The position numbers were made by a program, and so were the translations under genes. Shown piece by piece: positions 25,615 through 33,495 of a DNA stretch of 64,000 nt. Source of the stretch: Paraburkholderia kirstenboschensis (GTDB lineage Bacteria; Pseudomonadota; Gammaproteobacteria; Burkholderiales; Burkholderiaceae). A model generated the notes under the pieces. It saw only the letters and a list, made by a program, of their open reading frames with translations. It was not told where the DNA came from and made no database searches. How positions within the stretch are numbered: position 1 is the first letter of the stretch; each line of letters begins with the position of its first letter. The stretch covers positions 218,514 through 282,513 of the forward strand of contig NZ_CAJHCR010000009.1 of NCBI RefSeq assembly GCF_904848585.1, written 5' to 3'.

Positions 25615-25848
25615 ATGACCTCGCTGATCATCAAAGACATCGCCCACACCGAAGAACTGTCTGCCAAGGCGCTCTCCGCTGTACGCGGCGGCAGCAACTA
25701 CAACGCAGGAAACCTCAACCTTGCCTATGGTGGCGGCTTCGCCAGCCCGGGCGTCGTGGTGGCGCCGGTCACCCAGACTGATACGTACACGAAGGTCGAG
25801 ATTCCCACGATCCAGAATTTTGGCGGCCTGCAGTTTGCCAAAGCGTGA
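25615..25848 (+). CDS. Double-glycine-leader peptide, copy 4
   Basis: The 77-residue protein is identical to copy 3; the DNA differs at a few synonymous sites (for example TATGGTGGC against TATGGCGGC). Same leader with VRGG at 25-26 and the same 51-residue core. The spacer that follows carries the most substitutions of the four. Function unknown. Confidence 0.85.
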   Translation: MTSLIIKDIAHTEELSAKALSAVRGGSNYNAGNLNLAYGGGFASPGVVVAPVTQTDTYTKVEIPTIQNFGGLQFAKA

Positions 25849-25976
25849 GTTAAGCGCCGCGGAGAGTCGCGCTCACAGCGGATGCCGTTCAATCCCATAG
25901 AGGTGCGCTCTCCCCGCTTGCACATCGAACCGTACTCTTTAAACCGAAACAGAGAAACAGCCCCAGGAGACCTACC

Positions 25977-26210
25977 ATGACCTCGCTGACCATCAAAGAC
26001 ATCGCCCACACCGAAGAACTGTCCGCCAAGGCACTGTCCGCTGTCCGCGGCGGCAGCAACTTCAACTTCGGAAACGTCAATGCCGCTTACGGCGGCGGCT
26101 TTGCCAGCCCCAGTATCGTGGTCGCACCGGTCACCCAGATTGGCACGTACACGAAAGTCGACATTCCCACGATCCAGAATTTCGGCGGCCTGCAATTTGT
26201 CAAGGCATGA
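25977..26210 (+). CDS. Double-glycine-leader peptide, copy 5 (divergent core)
   Basis: The 26-residue leader is identical to that of copy 2, but the 51-residue core differs from copy 2 at ten positions (SNFNFGNVNAAYGGGF, ASPSIVV, TQIGTYTKVDIP, LQFVKA). An invariant leader with a changing core is the pattern expected when one exporter or protease serves several products. The substitutions are mostly conservative (Val/Ile, Asp/Glu, Tyr/Phe), so the core is under constraint too. The array ends here; the downstream sequence is unrelated to the spacer. Confidence 0.85.
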   Translation: MTSLTIKDIAHTEELSAKALSAVRGGSNFNFGNVNAAYGGGFASPSIVVAPVTQIGTYTKVDIPTIQNFGGLQFVKA

Positions 26211-26423
26211 GTCCAGGGCTCGAGCGTCGCAAGCCCGGATCGCATCACGCGTGCTGCCGCAGGATCACGGCGAGAGCTTCGTCGAGAGGACAGCGGGCAC
26301 TATATCTGATGACAGTTTTCATAACAGGGGAGCGCAGTGGGCAGGCCAAGCGGTTGGTCGAGTCAACGTAGTTCGTTCTCCTTCCGAACCCTCCGGACTT
26401 GTCACCGAGGTTTGGATCTAAAG
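26211..26423 (+). other. Transcribed tail of the peptide array, possible RNA gene
   Basis: Between the last peptide and a strong terminator lie about 210 bp without a credible gene. The frames here have no ribosome site. A stretch with TATATC near 26299 could be a -10 box for a short RNA ending at the terminator, but no good -35 is seen. Otherwise it is simply the 3' untranslated part of the array transcript. Confidence 0.35.
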
Positions 26424-26457
26424 GCCCGCCGGTCACTCCACCCGGCGGGCTTTTTTT
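26424..26457 (+). terminator. Strong intrinsic terminator after the peptide array
   Basis: Perfect 9-bp stem GCCCGCCGG/CCGGCGGGC with a 9-nt loop, followed by seven T residues. It is the only clear terminator downstream of the array's promoter, supporting a single long transcript. Confidence 0.9.
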
Positions 26458-26637
26458 CACGCGCTCTCATGTTTTATATATCGACGGCCGCTGCACAGAC
26501 CGTCACGGTGCTGAACGTCGTGCATGCGCGGCGGAATCGCAATACGTTGCTCATTGCGCTTTTGAATACCATTGGGACGACGGTAACCCGCTGTGATCCG
26601 ATAGCGATAAAGGTGAAGTGAAAACCGCGAGCAACGC

Positions 26638-27366
26638 CTAAAGCTTCGTAGCGTCTTCCTGATAGATCTCGCGCACGAAGGCGAGATGACGTTCGGCCGC
26701 CTTGCGTGCCTTTTGCGCGTCGCGTGCGACGACGGCGTCGTAGATGGCCTGATGCTGGCTCATCAACTGCTTTTCCATCGCTTCGTCGTAATCGATCAGC
26801 CGATGGTATTGACGCATGCCTTCGCGAATCAGCGTGTGGATGCCATGCATGACATGGGCGAGCGCGATGTTATGCGTGGAGTCCGCAATCGCCAGGTGAA
26901 AAGCGGCATCCAGCTCGGCTAAGTTGACGCGATCTTGCGACTGCGAGGCCGCCTTCAATGCATCGAACGCGGTCTTGATCTTGCGAAGATCGGCGGCGGT
27001 TGCGCGCTCCGCGGCATATACGGTCGAAATCGATTCGAGCCCTTGTCGTAACTCGAGAATGTCGGCACTGGTACGCGGATTCTGTAAAAGCAGTTCGGCG
27101 AGCGGCTTCGAAATGATCGGCGCCGTGAGATCGACCACCGTGAAGCCGCCCCGCCCCGACGTGGCGATATATCCATCCGACTCCAGCCTGATCAGCGCTT
27201 CGCGCAACGAAGGCCGCGACACCGCCAGCTGCGTCGCCAGGTCGCGCTCAGCGGGCAGCCGGTCGCCCGGCATCAGCGCGCCGTCGGAGATCAATTGCTT
27301 GATCTGGTCGGCGACGACGTCGGAGAGCCGTTTGCGCGTGAAAGACTGGATCGGGCGAAAGTGCAT
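26638..27366 (-). CDS. GntR/FadR-family regulator, probable LutR/LldR
   Basis: A 242-residue repressor. The winged helix-turn-helix occupies about 10-75 (LSDVVADQIKQLI, GDRLPAERDLATQLAVSRPSLREAL). The FCD ligand domain occupies about 95-230 with the metal/ligand-binding Asp and His residues (ELDAAFHLAIADS, MSQHQAIYDAV, AERHLAFV). This architecture is shared by PdhR, LldR and GlcC, which respond to small organic acids. The TNGTNNNACNA-type palindrome at the lutABC start fits this class. It is separated from lutABC by the peptide array, and no similar palindrome was seen upstream of its own start. Confidence 0.85.
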   Translation of the reverse strand: MHFRPIQSFTRKRLSDVVADQIKQLISDGALMPGDRLPAERDLATQLAVSRPSLREALIRLESDGYIATSGRGGFTVVDLTAPIISKPLAELLLQNPRTSADILELRQGLESISTVYAAERATAADLRKIKTAFDALKAASQSQDRVNLAELDAAFHLAIADSTHNIALAHVMHGIHTLIREGMRQYHRLIDYDEAMEKQLMSQHQAIYDAVVARDAQKARKAAERHLAFVREIYQEDATKL

Positions 27367-27510
27367 AGGCTGCGGCTGGCAAAGCCGGTTATTCAGGATG
27401 GTTCGTTAGCCGCAGTGAGCGACGCGAGACAGGCAACTGAGAGGCAAATGAGAGACGAATGAATTATACCGTTGGGCGCCCTGCACGAATTTCGCCGCGA
27501 GCGCGCGCAT

Positions 27511-28698
27511 TCACGAGTTCGATTGCAACCGCAACGCCGCGACGAACGCCGCAATCCGCTCGCACGCATCGGCAAGCCGCGCTTCATCGACGACAAAACC
27601 CAGCCGCACGAAACCGTTCGCGGTCTCGCCAAAAGCGCTCGCGTCGAGCACCGACACACCTTGCGCGCGAAACAGCTGCCATGTGAAATCGACGGTATCG
27701 AGGCCCGTACCGCTCACGTCGACCATCATGAACATGCCGGCTTCGGGCAGCAGGCAGCGCAACCGCGGGACACGGCTCAAACGCTCGAACACGACGTCGC
27801 GACGGCGCCTATAAATATCACGCATCTGCGCGACGATTCGCGACTTCTCGTGCAACGCCGTCAATGCAGCCTGCTGGATGAAGCCCGGCAGGCCATACAG
27901 CATGGCAAGCGCGAGCCGCCCCATGTGTTCGATCAGCTGCGTGGGTCCGATCGCCCAGCCTACGCGCCAACCCGCCATTGCATGCGATTTTGACAGGCTG
28001 CCGAGCGTGACCGTGCGCTCCGCCATGCCGGGCAGCGACATGATGCTCACATGTTCGCGCTCGAACGTGAGATCTGCGTAGACCTCGTCGGACAGCACCC
28101 ACAGGTTGTGCACGCATGCGAGCCGCGCAATCCGTTCGAGGTCCGCGCGCGGCATCACGACACCGGTGGGATTGCAGGGCGTGGCAAAGAAAATCGCCTT
28201 GGTGCGCGGCGTAACCGCTCGTTCGAGCGCATCGCAATTCAGGTGAAATGCACGCGCGGGGTCGACCGGCACCGGCACGAGCGTCGCACCCGCGGCGCGC
28301 ACGCAAGCTTCGTAGGTGAGGTACATCGGCTCGGGAACGATAACCTCGTCGCCTGCTTCGAGCAGACAAAGCGACGTAGCAAACACGCCGTTTTGCGCGC
28401 CCGCCGTAAGGATCACATTCGCCGCGCCGACCGTGCAACCGGTCATGCGAGCCTGTTCCCCGGCAATCGCCGCACGTAGAGGATCGCGCCCGGACACCGC
28501 GCTGTAATGCGTATCGCCGCCGCGCAACGCCTCGATGGCGCGCTCGACAATCGGCGCGGGCGTAGCAAAGTCAGGGTCCCCCACGCTCAGCACGATGACG
28601 TCATCGCCATTCGCCGCCGCCTGCTGCGCAACGCGATGAATCTCCCACGCCGACGTGCGTCTGCCTTGCAAACCCTCGACCCGACTCGAATACTTCAT
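27511..28698 (-). CDS. PLP-dependent aminotransferase, arginine:pyruvate transaminase-like (AruH)
   Basis: A 395-residue fold-type I aminotransferase (class I/II). The PLP lysine is Lys237 in GSLSKSHAMAGWRVGW. Other signatures are LSVGDPDF, AGAQNGVF, NPTG and ISDEVYADL-like (LSDEVYADL). Several stretches (GMAERTVTLGSLSKSHAM, AMLYGLPGFIQ, GMFMMVD) closely resemble Pseudomonas AruH, which transfers the arginine amino group to pyruvate. The aruI decarboxylase is not adjacent, so the substrate is inferred. The ATG at 28698 gives MKYSSRVEG, matching the family start; the frame upstream is not used. Confidence 0.82.
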   Translation of the reverse strand: MKYSSRVEGLQGRRTSAWEIHRVAQQAAANGDDVIVLSVGDPDFATPAPIVERAIEALRGGDTHYSAVSGRDPLRAAIAGEQARMTGCTVGAANVILTAGAQNGVFATSLCLLEAGDEVIVPEPMYLTYEACVRAAGATLVPVPVDPARAFHLNCDALERAVTPRTKAIFFATPCNPTGVVMPRADLERIARLACVHNLWVLSDEVYADLTFEREHVSIMSLPGMAERTVTLGSLSKSHAMAGWRVGWAIGPTQLIEHMGRLALAMLYGLPGFIQQAALTALHEKSRIVAQMRDIYRRRRDVVFERLSRVPRLRCLLPEAGMFMMVDVSGTGLDTVDFTWQLFRAQGVSVLDASAFGETANGFVRLGFVVDEARLADACERIAAFVAALRLQSNS

Positions 28699-28810
28699 CA
28701 CGCTCACCCGTTTCTGATTTGACCCGCCAATGTAATGGGGTGTGCGCAAAACGTCCAGATACGAAAAAGCGCCACCCGGGCAGACAGCCTCGCGTGACGC
28801 TTCGCATTCA

Positions 28811-28829
28811 AGCCCCGTTTGCAGGGGCT
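28811..28829 (-). terminator. Weak hairpin between rpoN and the aminotransferase gene
   Basis: AGCCCC/GGGGCT stem with a 7-nt loop just downstream of the rpoN stop codon. There is no real U-tract, so termination would be weak. A direct duplication of TTAAACCTGGC overlaps the rpoN end next to it. Confidence 0.3.
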
Positions 28830-28848
28830 CGGCAAACTTAAACCTGGC

Positions 28849-30330
28849 TTAAACCTGGCGACGCAATTCCGCCGGCGGCACCTTCATCAGATGCCGATAC
28901 TTGGCGACCGTGCGGCGCGCGACGAGCACGCCCTGATCCGCCAGCATCTTTGCAAGCGTCACATCGGAGAGCGGGTCGCGGGTGTTTTCCGCAGCAATCA
29001 TTTCTTTCAACAGCGCCCGCACGGCCGCGGCGGAACAGGTGCCGCCGCTTTCGGTGCCGAGCTCGCGCGGGAAGAAATGCTTGAATTCGAAAATGCCGCG
29101 TGGCGTAGCCATATACTTGTTGCCGGTCGCGCGCGAGATGGTCGATTCGTGCAGGCCGAGTTCGTCGGCGACATCGCGCAACACCATCGGCTTGAGCGCG
29201 ATTTCACCGTACTGGAAAAACGCCTTCTGATGCGCGACGATGCATTCGGCGACGCGTTGAATCGTGTCGAAGCGCTGCTGCGCATTCCTGATCAACCAGC
29301 GCGCTTCCTGAAGCTGCTGGGCGAGCGGCGAACGGCTTGCCCCCGCCGATTGTGCGAACAGCTCGGCATACATGCGGTGAATCCGCGCGCGTGGCTGCAC
29401 TGCAGGATTGATCGTCACCACCCACTTGTTGCGCACCTGACGCACGATCACATCGGGCACGACATAGTTGTCCTCGGTACGGCCGTAGCAGTTGCCGGGC
29501 TTCGGATCGAGCTTACGCACGAGTGCGCAGGCCACACGCAGTTCTTCCGCACTACAGCCAATCTGCTTTTGCAGTTCTGCCTGCTCGCGACGCGCGAGCC
29601 GCTCAAGGTGATGCTCGACGATCTGCCGCGCGACATCGCGTCCGGGCGTGTCCGCGGGCAACGCATTGACCTGCAGCAGCAGACACTCGGACAGCGAACG
29701 CGCGCCGAGGCCGGGCCGGTCGAGCGACTGCACGAGGCGCAGCGCGACCAGCAGTTCTTCTTCCGTCAATTCGGGTTCGAGCTCGACGCTGTCCGCGAGA
29801 TCCGCCAGGTCCTGGCGCAGATAACCGTCGTCGTCGAGTGCCTCGATAATGAAACGCGCGACCGCGCGATCGCGGTCGTCCAGACGATAGAGACGCAGTG
29901 CGTCGTGCAGTTGCTCGCGCAAGGTGGGTTGCGAACGCGCCCATTCGGCGGGATCGCTGCCGTCGGAGTCGCCGTTCTGGCGGGCCGAACTGCGGCTGCT
30001 GTAGTCGCCCGAAAAGTCGCCGGGCATATCGTCGGGGCCGCCACTGTCGAGGGTCTCGCTGGTAACCGCTTCAGCCGGCATCGAGTCGGGCTCGGCTGCC
30101 GCGACTGCGTCGGTTGCCGGCAACGCGCCCTGCTCTTCGCCGGACGTGGCTGTTGCGAGCGCAACGTCCTCCGTATCCGACGAGTCGTATTCGAGGAACG
30201 GATTGGTATCGAGCGCAGTTCTCAATTCCTGCTGGAACTCCAGAGACGATAGCTGCAACAGACGCACCGACTGCTGCAGACGCGGCGTAAGTGCAAGAGA
30301 CTGCCTTGTGCGAAGTTCAATTGAAGGCAT
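28849..30330 (-). CDS. rpoN: RNA polymerase sigma-54 factor
   Basis: A 493-residue sigma-54. Region I at the N-terminus is canonical (LTPRLQQSVRLLQLSSLEFQQEL). An acidic, low-complexity region II spans about 45-120. The core-binding region and the helix-turn-helix follow, and the RpoN box ARRTVAKYR is near residue 468. Full length and intact. It is not beside the usual lptB/hpf/ptsN genes, so this is probably the second, stand-alone rpoN known in several Burkholderia. It should read the GG-N10-GC promoters at 4487 and 24444, although a housekeeping copy elsewhere may share that task. Confidence 0.95.
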   Translation of the reverse strand: MPSIELRTRQSLALTPRLQQSVRLLQLSSLEFQQELRTALDTNPFLEYDSSDTEDVALATATSGEEQGALPATDAVAAAEPDSMPAEAVTSETLDSGGPDDMPGDFSGDYSSRSSARQNGDSDGSDPAEWARSQPTLREQLHDALRLYRLDDRDRAVARFIIEALDDDGYLRQDLADLADSVELEPELTEEELLVALRLVQSLDRPGLGARSLSECLLLQVNALPADTPGRDVARQIVEHHLERLARREQAELQKQIGCSAEELRVACALVRKLDPKPGNCYGRTEDNYVVPDVIVRQVRNKWVVTINPAVQPRARIHRMYAELFAQSAGASRSPLAQQLQEARWLIRNAQQRFDTIQRVAECIVAHQKAFFQYGEIALKPMVLRDVADELGLHESTISRATGNKYMATPRGIFEFKHFFPRELGTESGGTCSAAAVRALLKEMIAAENTRDPLSDVTLAKMLADQGVLVARRTVAKYRHLMKVPPAELRRQV

Positions 30331-30824
30331 CGTGTTGAGGTCCGGTTGAAAGCTGAGGTAAAGGAGTGACCTCAGTAGAGCAACACGCGTACCAGCTTTT
30401 GCAACGCACTGTTTTCTTTAGCCTTTATTTTTTCAGGCCCGCGAATTGCGGCGTCGCGCGGCGCCTTTTTTACAAGCGACCCGGCAAATTCCGGGTCCGC
30501 TTCACAGCAGTCGACGTGTACGCAAATGTCGCGCGTCTTCACTATTCATCTGCGGAAAAGCGCCCGCCGGCGCGGGCTTTGCCCCTTTCATGCTCTGCGA
30601 AAGGAATGGGCAGGCACACACTTTGCGGTGAGCAGGATGTGGACGGACGGCTCTCTTCGCATCCAGCGCGAACGCGCAATGACTGTGAAGACCCGCCCGG
30701 TGTCGATAACGGGCCCTGACGGAACCGTAGCGGCAACGACCCCACGCGAGTCATCGGCGGCTTCGGCCGCGATCGACCGCAGGCAACAAGACCGCAATTT
30801 CATCAACACCCGAAGGAGAAAACC
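30331..30824. other. Divergent intergenic region between rpoN and the BON-domain gene
   Basis: About 490 bp. The part next to rpoN is AT-rich (30400-30440, TTCTTTAGCCTTTATTTTTTC) and probably holds its promoter. A terminator-like hairpin at 30562-30580 sits in the middle although no gene leads into it. I see no coding signal. Confidence 0.4.
30562..30580. terminator. Terminator-like hairpin with no gene leading into it
   Basis: GCCCGC-CGGC-GCGGGC stem flanked by AAAA on the left and TTT on the right, so it could work on both strands. It lies inside the rpoN/BON intergenic region and may end an unannotated short transcript. Confidence 0.4.
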
Positions 30825-31163
30825 ATGAAGACCATCCAATTCCTGAAGACTGCCGGCAGCATCGCGTGCGTTGCGTTCGCACTGAACGCCACCGCGCAAA
30901 CGAGCGCCTCGGCTCCGTCGGCTTCGTCTGAAACCATCGGCCAGCACGTCGACGACGGCACGATCACCACGAAGGTCAAGGCCGAATTGCTCGGCGCGAA
31001 AAACGTGAAGTCCACGCATATCCATGTGAAGACCCGCAAGGGCGTCGTGTGGCTCACGGGCACGGTACCTTCGGCCGAGGACAAGACGGCCGCCCAGGAC
31101 GTCGTGGAAGGCGTGAAGGGCGTGAGCAGCGTGAAGAACCGCCTGAAGATCGCCGCCGAATAA
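30825..31163 (+). CDS. BON-domain periplasmic stress protein (OsmY-like)
   Basis: A 112-residue exported protein. A signal peptide with cleavage near NATAQ (about residue 25) is followed by a single BON domain: DDGTITTKVKAELLG, then THIHVKTRKGVVWLTGTV and AAQDVVEGVKGVSSVKNRLKI. BON proteins bind membranes or other envelope partners and are induced by osmotic and general stress. A strong AAGGAG ribosome site precedes the ATG. An intrinsic terminator follows 50 bp after the stop. Confidence 0.88.
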   Translation: MKTIQFLKTAGSIACVAFALNATAQTSASAPSASSETIGQHVDDGTITTKVKAELLGAKNVKSTHIHVKTRKGVVWLTGTVPSAEDKTAAQDVVEGVKGVSSVKNRLKIAAE

Positions 31164-31212
31164 GTTCGTCGGGCCCGGCGTTCTGCGCCGGGCGCAGCAC
31201 CGCGTGAAAAAA

Positions 31213-31241
31213 GGCCGTCCGCATGTGTGCGGACGGCCTTT
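31213..31241. terminator. Bidirectional terminator between BON and DUF2383 genes
   Basis: Eleven-base-pair stem GGCCGTCCGCA/TGCGGACGGCC, TGTG loop, A6 before and TTT after. It serves the convergent genes on both sides. Confidence 0.88.
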
Positions 31242-31278
31242 CTGCAATTGGAGGCCGGCCTGACGGCCGGCTATCCGA

Positions 31279-31728
31279 TTAGCTCTTTGCCGCGTACTGG
31301 TCGCGCAGATCGCGAACGCGGTCGTGATTCTGCAGCACGCCCTGGTACTGACGCTCGACAATCGCGCGCACGTCGGCGGGCAGTTCTTTTTCCAGCGCGT
31401 CGTGATAGTTCTTCTTGGCGACGTCCTCGCCCTTTTCCACCTCGACGAGAATCTGATGGTCGCTGCGGTCCGTCACCGCCGACTTCACATCGACCCACCC
31501 CCGATGCAGCGCACCGCTCACACTGCCGCCCGTTTCCGGCTTACCGCCCAGGCGCTGAACCACATCCTGCAGCTCGCGTGCGCCGCGTGCGCAATCTTCG
31601 GCGCGCGCCAGAAACATCGTCTTCAACTGCGTGTCGCGCGCATCTTCGGCTGCCTTGCGAAAGCCCTTTTCACCATCCTTCGATGTTTCGACGAGATCGT
31701 TCAGCACGGAAACAACATTCGTAGCCAT
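31279..31728 (-). CDS. PA2169-type four-helix-bundle protein (DUF2383)
   Basis: A 149-residue ferritin-like helical protein with no signal peptide. It begins NVVSVLNDLVETSKDGEKGFRKAAED, typical of DUF2383, with conserved Glu, His and Asp (EKGEDVAKKNYHDALEKELP, VERQYQGVLQNHDRVRDLRD). The biochemical role is unknown; members occur in stress-gene clusters. A CTGGAGG ribosome site lies before the ATG. Confidence 0.85.
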   Translation of the reverse strand: MATNVVSVLNDLVETSKDGEKGFRKAAEDARDTQLKTMFLARAEDCARGARELQDVVQRLGGKPETGGSVSGALHRGWVDVKSAVTDRSDHQILVEVEKGEDVAKKNYHDALEKELPADVRAIVERQYQGVLQNHDRVRDLRDQYAAKS

Positions 31729-32125
31729 TCAATACCTCCAGGGTTTCGTTAATCGCGGAATCCGTTGCCGGCACGCCCGCACGCGTCGCGGTGCGCGTGC
31801 CGCCGGCGGCTTGCCCACCGCCTGCGCATGGCAACGGGGTTCATCGGTAACCACGCATGGCGCGTGCCCGAAGCATCGCGCGATGCCTCGGACAGGCACG
31901 CCGCTTTGCACCGCCCTCTTTCTTGCAGTCGCGGGTAAATGTTGCGCGGCGCGAACGTGCATGAGCGGCGTGAAAGCCTTTCCCGGTGCGGCTTTCGCAC
32001 GTGGCACAGGCGTTGCTCTCGTTGCTTCGCCCGCGTAATGCCATGCAGCGCACCAGCAATGAAACTGCATGACATATCGACGAATTGAAAAGAATGGGCC
32101 GGCAACAACGACAGGGAGAAACATC
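31729..32125. other. Intergenic region upstream of the small exported protein
   Basis: About 400 bp separating divergent genes. Frames on both strands give Arg/Ala/Cys-rich translations without motifs. No promoter or repeat stands out. Confidence 0.35.
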
Positions 32126-32380
32126 ATGAAGATTCGCAGCGCAGAATTTCTAGCCGTCGTCGCGATAGTCACCTCGGCCAGCGTATTGCAGATTCGCGAG
32201 CATATGCAGCCACCCGATAGCGCTGCGGCCAGCGCGCGCGCAAGCGCGCAAGCCGCGCCTTCGACGTGCGAGAGTTCTCGCAAAGGCGTAATGCCAGCCG
32301 CATGCGAGCCCACGCGCGACGAACGTCCTGCAGACCATGCGCCCGTGCCGCAACGCGGCGCGGCGCGCACCTGGGTATGA
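32126..32380 (+). CDS. Hypothetical small exported or membrane-anchored protein, 84 aa
   Basis: Not recognised. The ATG at 32126 follows a good GGGAGAA ribosome site. Residues 1-22 (MKIRSAEFLAVVAIVTSASVLQ) form a hydrophobic signal or anchor segment. The remainder is Ala/Pro-rich with two Cys and ends RTWV. An intrinsic terminator follows 56 bp downstream, which supports a real transcript. Confidence 0.6.
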   Translation: MKIRSAEFLAVVAIVTSASVLQIREHMQPPDSAAASARASAQAAPSTCESSRKGVMPAACEPTRDERPADHAPVPQRGAARTWV

Positions 32381-32435
32381 CTTCGTAGTGCTCAGCGGCA
32401 TTGCGTTTCCGGTCCGCCAATGAATCCGCCAATGA

Positions 32436-32463
32436 AAAGGGCCCGACGTCTGTCGGGCCCTTT
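32436..32463. terminator. Intrinsic terminator after the 84-aa gene
   Basis: Twelve-base-pair perfect stem AAAGGGCCCGAC/GTCGGGCCCTTT with a GTCT loop; A- and T-rich ends make it usable on both strands. It sits between two convergent genes. Confidence 0.82.
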
Positions 32464-32489
32464 CCGCTTTGCTGCCATTCGCTGTTGAG

Positions 32490-33071
32490 CTAAGCGCGCT
32501 TTTCGTTGTACTCGTTGAGCGGGACGGGCGTCTTGAGCGGGTCGAAGTCGGCCCAGCGGCCTTGCTGCCAACGGCCCGTTGCACGTTCGATCGACACGCC
32601 ACCTGCTTCGCGCAGCAAGCGCGCGGCGTCGAACTGGTTGTCCGGCGACACGTGCACCGCGACGAGCACGCCCGAATCGCGCGCCTCTTCGTGGAACGGC
32701 GTGCGATGCCCGGCTTCGTTGCTATCGCGAGTGCGCCACATGGCACCGGCCAGCGAGCCGATATAGGCGCCGACGCCCGCGGCTATCGCCGAGACTAGCA
32801 GCGGCGCGGAAAACGCCGCGAAGATGCCGACGCCGACAATCGCGCCCGCCACCGCGCCGATCGTCACGCCGAGGCCCGCGCCCTTCGGCGCACCTTTCGC
32901 ACCGGCATCGGTGTGAGTGTCGCCGCCAATCGGGAACCGCGCGTGCTGACCACGTGGATTGACAAAGAAGAGCGTCACGTCTTCCTCGACGAAGCCTGCT
33001 TTGAAAAGTTTTTGCGCCGCTTCTTCCGCGGCTGGGAAAGTCGTAAAGCGTGCTGCGACGATGAGTGACAT
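32490..33071 (-). CDS. Glycine-rich membrane-spanning stress protein, unknown function
   Basis: A 193-residue protein. Residues 1-40 (SLIVAARFTTFPAAEEAAQKLFKAGFVEEDVTLFFVN) look like the small alpha/beta domain of general-stress 17M-like proteins. Next comes a glycine-zipper type hydrophobic region (about 68-110, GLGVTIGAVAGAIVGVG and GVGAYIGSLAGAMW) and a C-terminal alpha/beta repeat of the first part (VAVHVSPDNQFDAARLLREAGG). The ATG at 33071 follows AAGGAGG. Likely inner-membrane; exact role unknown. Confidence 0.72.
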   Translation of the reverse strand: MSLIVAARFTTFPAAEEAAQKLFKAGFVEEDVTLFFVNPRGQHARFPIGGDTHTDAGAKGAPKGAGLGVTIGAVAGAIVGVGIFAAFSAPLLVSAIAAGVGAYIGSLAGAMWRTRDSNEAGHRTPFHEEARDSGVLVAVHVSPDNQFDAARLLREAGGVSIERATGRWQQGRWADFDPLKTPVPLNEYNEKRA

Positions 33072-33154
33072 GAGGCCTCCTTGCATCGTGATTGCGTTTT
33101 GACGGACGACGCTACGCGAGTAGTCGAGGTGCGTAATCAGAAGAAGCGGTGGCG

Positions 33155-33457
33155 CTAGACCGCCGTGCCGCGGTCGGGCTCCATGCCTTCCACTCTGAAC
33201 AATCCGCTATGCAAGACTACGCCCTCGCCGTCGTTCTGGTCGAGCGCCTCGGCGCACACCGAACGGATCCGGTTGCGGCCCTTGTCGAAGGCCTCCATCA
33301 ACTCGCTTTCGAGCGGCGACCCGGCGCCGAAGTGATCTTCCAGCGCCTCGACCGTGATGGCGCAGACAACCGGTTCGCCGTCCACGCGCGCAATGAAGCG
33401 AACCATCAGATTGGCGCCGTCGAAGGTCGGTTTGTCGTCGGAAAAAGTGATCTGCAT
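33155..33457 (-). CDS. DUF1488 family protein
   Basis: A 100-residue cytoplasmic protein that begins MQITFSDDKPTFDG and contains VRFIARVDGEPVVCAITVEALEDHFGA, the DUF1488 signature. Function unknown; family members are short and often occur in stress clusters. The ATG at 33457 with GAGGA upstream gives the family N-terminus; 14 further codons upstream are open but not supported. It lies 38 bp after the upstream DUF4142 gene, so an operon is likely. Confidence 0.82.
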   Translation of the reverse strand: MQITFSDDKPTFDGANLMVRFIARVDGEPVVCAITVEALEDHFGAGSPLESELMEAFDKGRNRIRSVCAEALDQNDGEGVVLHSGLFRVEGMEPDRGTAV

Positions 33458-33495
33458 AAGGGAATCCTCATAGGCAGGCCGCGGCAGGATCGCGT

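Larger units (their letters stand above)
24529..26210 (+). repeat. Five-copy tandem gene array with 362-bp period
   Basis: Start codons lie at 24529, 24891, 25253, 25615 and 25977, exactly 362 bp apart. Four complete units (gene plus 128-bp spacer) and a fifth gene are present. Spacers are almost identical, including the ribosome site CCAGGAGACCTACC. The sequence before copy 1 and after copy 5 departs from the repeat, so boundaries fall near the first ribosome site and the last stop codon. Unequal crossing-over would readily change copy number. Confidence 0.95.

Noticed and set aside
24529..26210. Possible CRISPR array
   Set aside because: The repeat is 362 bp long with coding units and near-identical spacers. 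CRISPR repeats are short with unique spacers.
26337..26621. 94-codon frame spanning the array terminator
   Set aside because: It crosses a strong intrinsic terminator and has no ribosome site; the shorter frame from 26470 is also unsupported.
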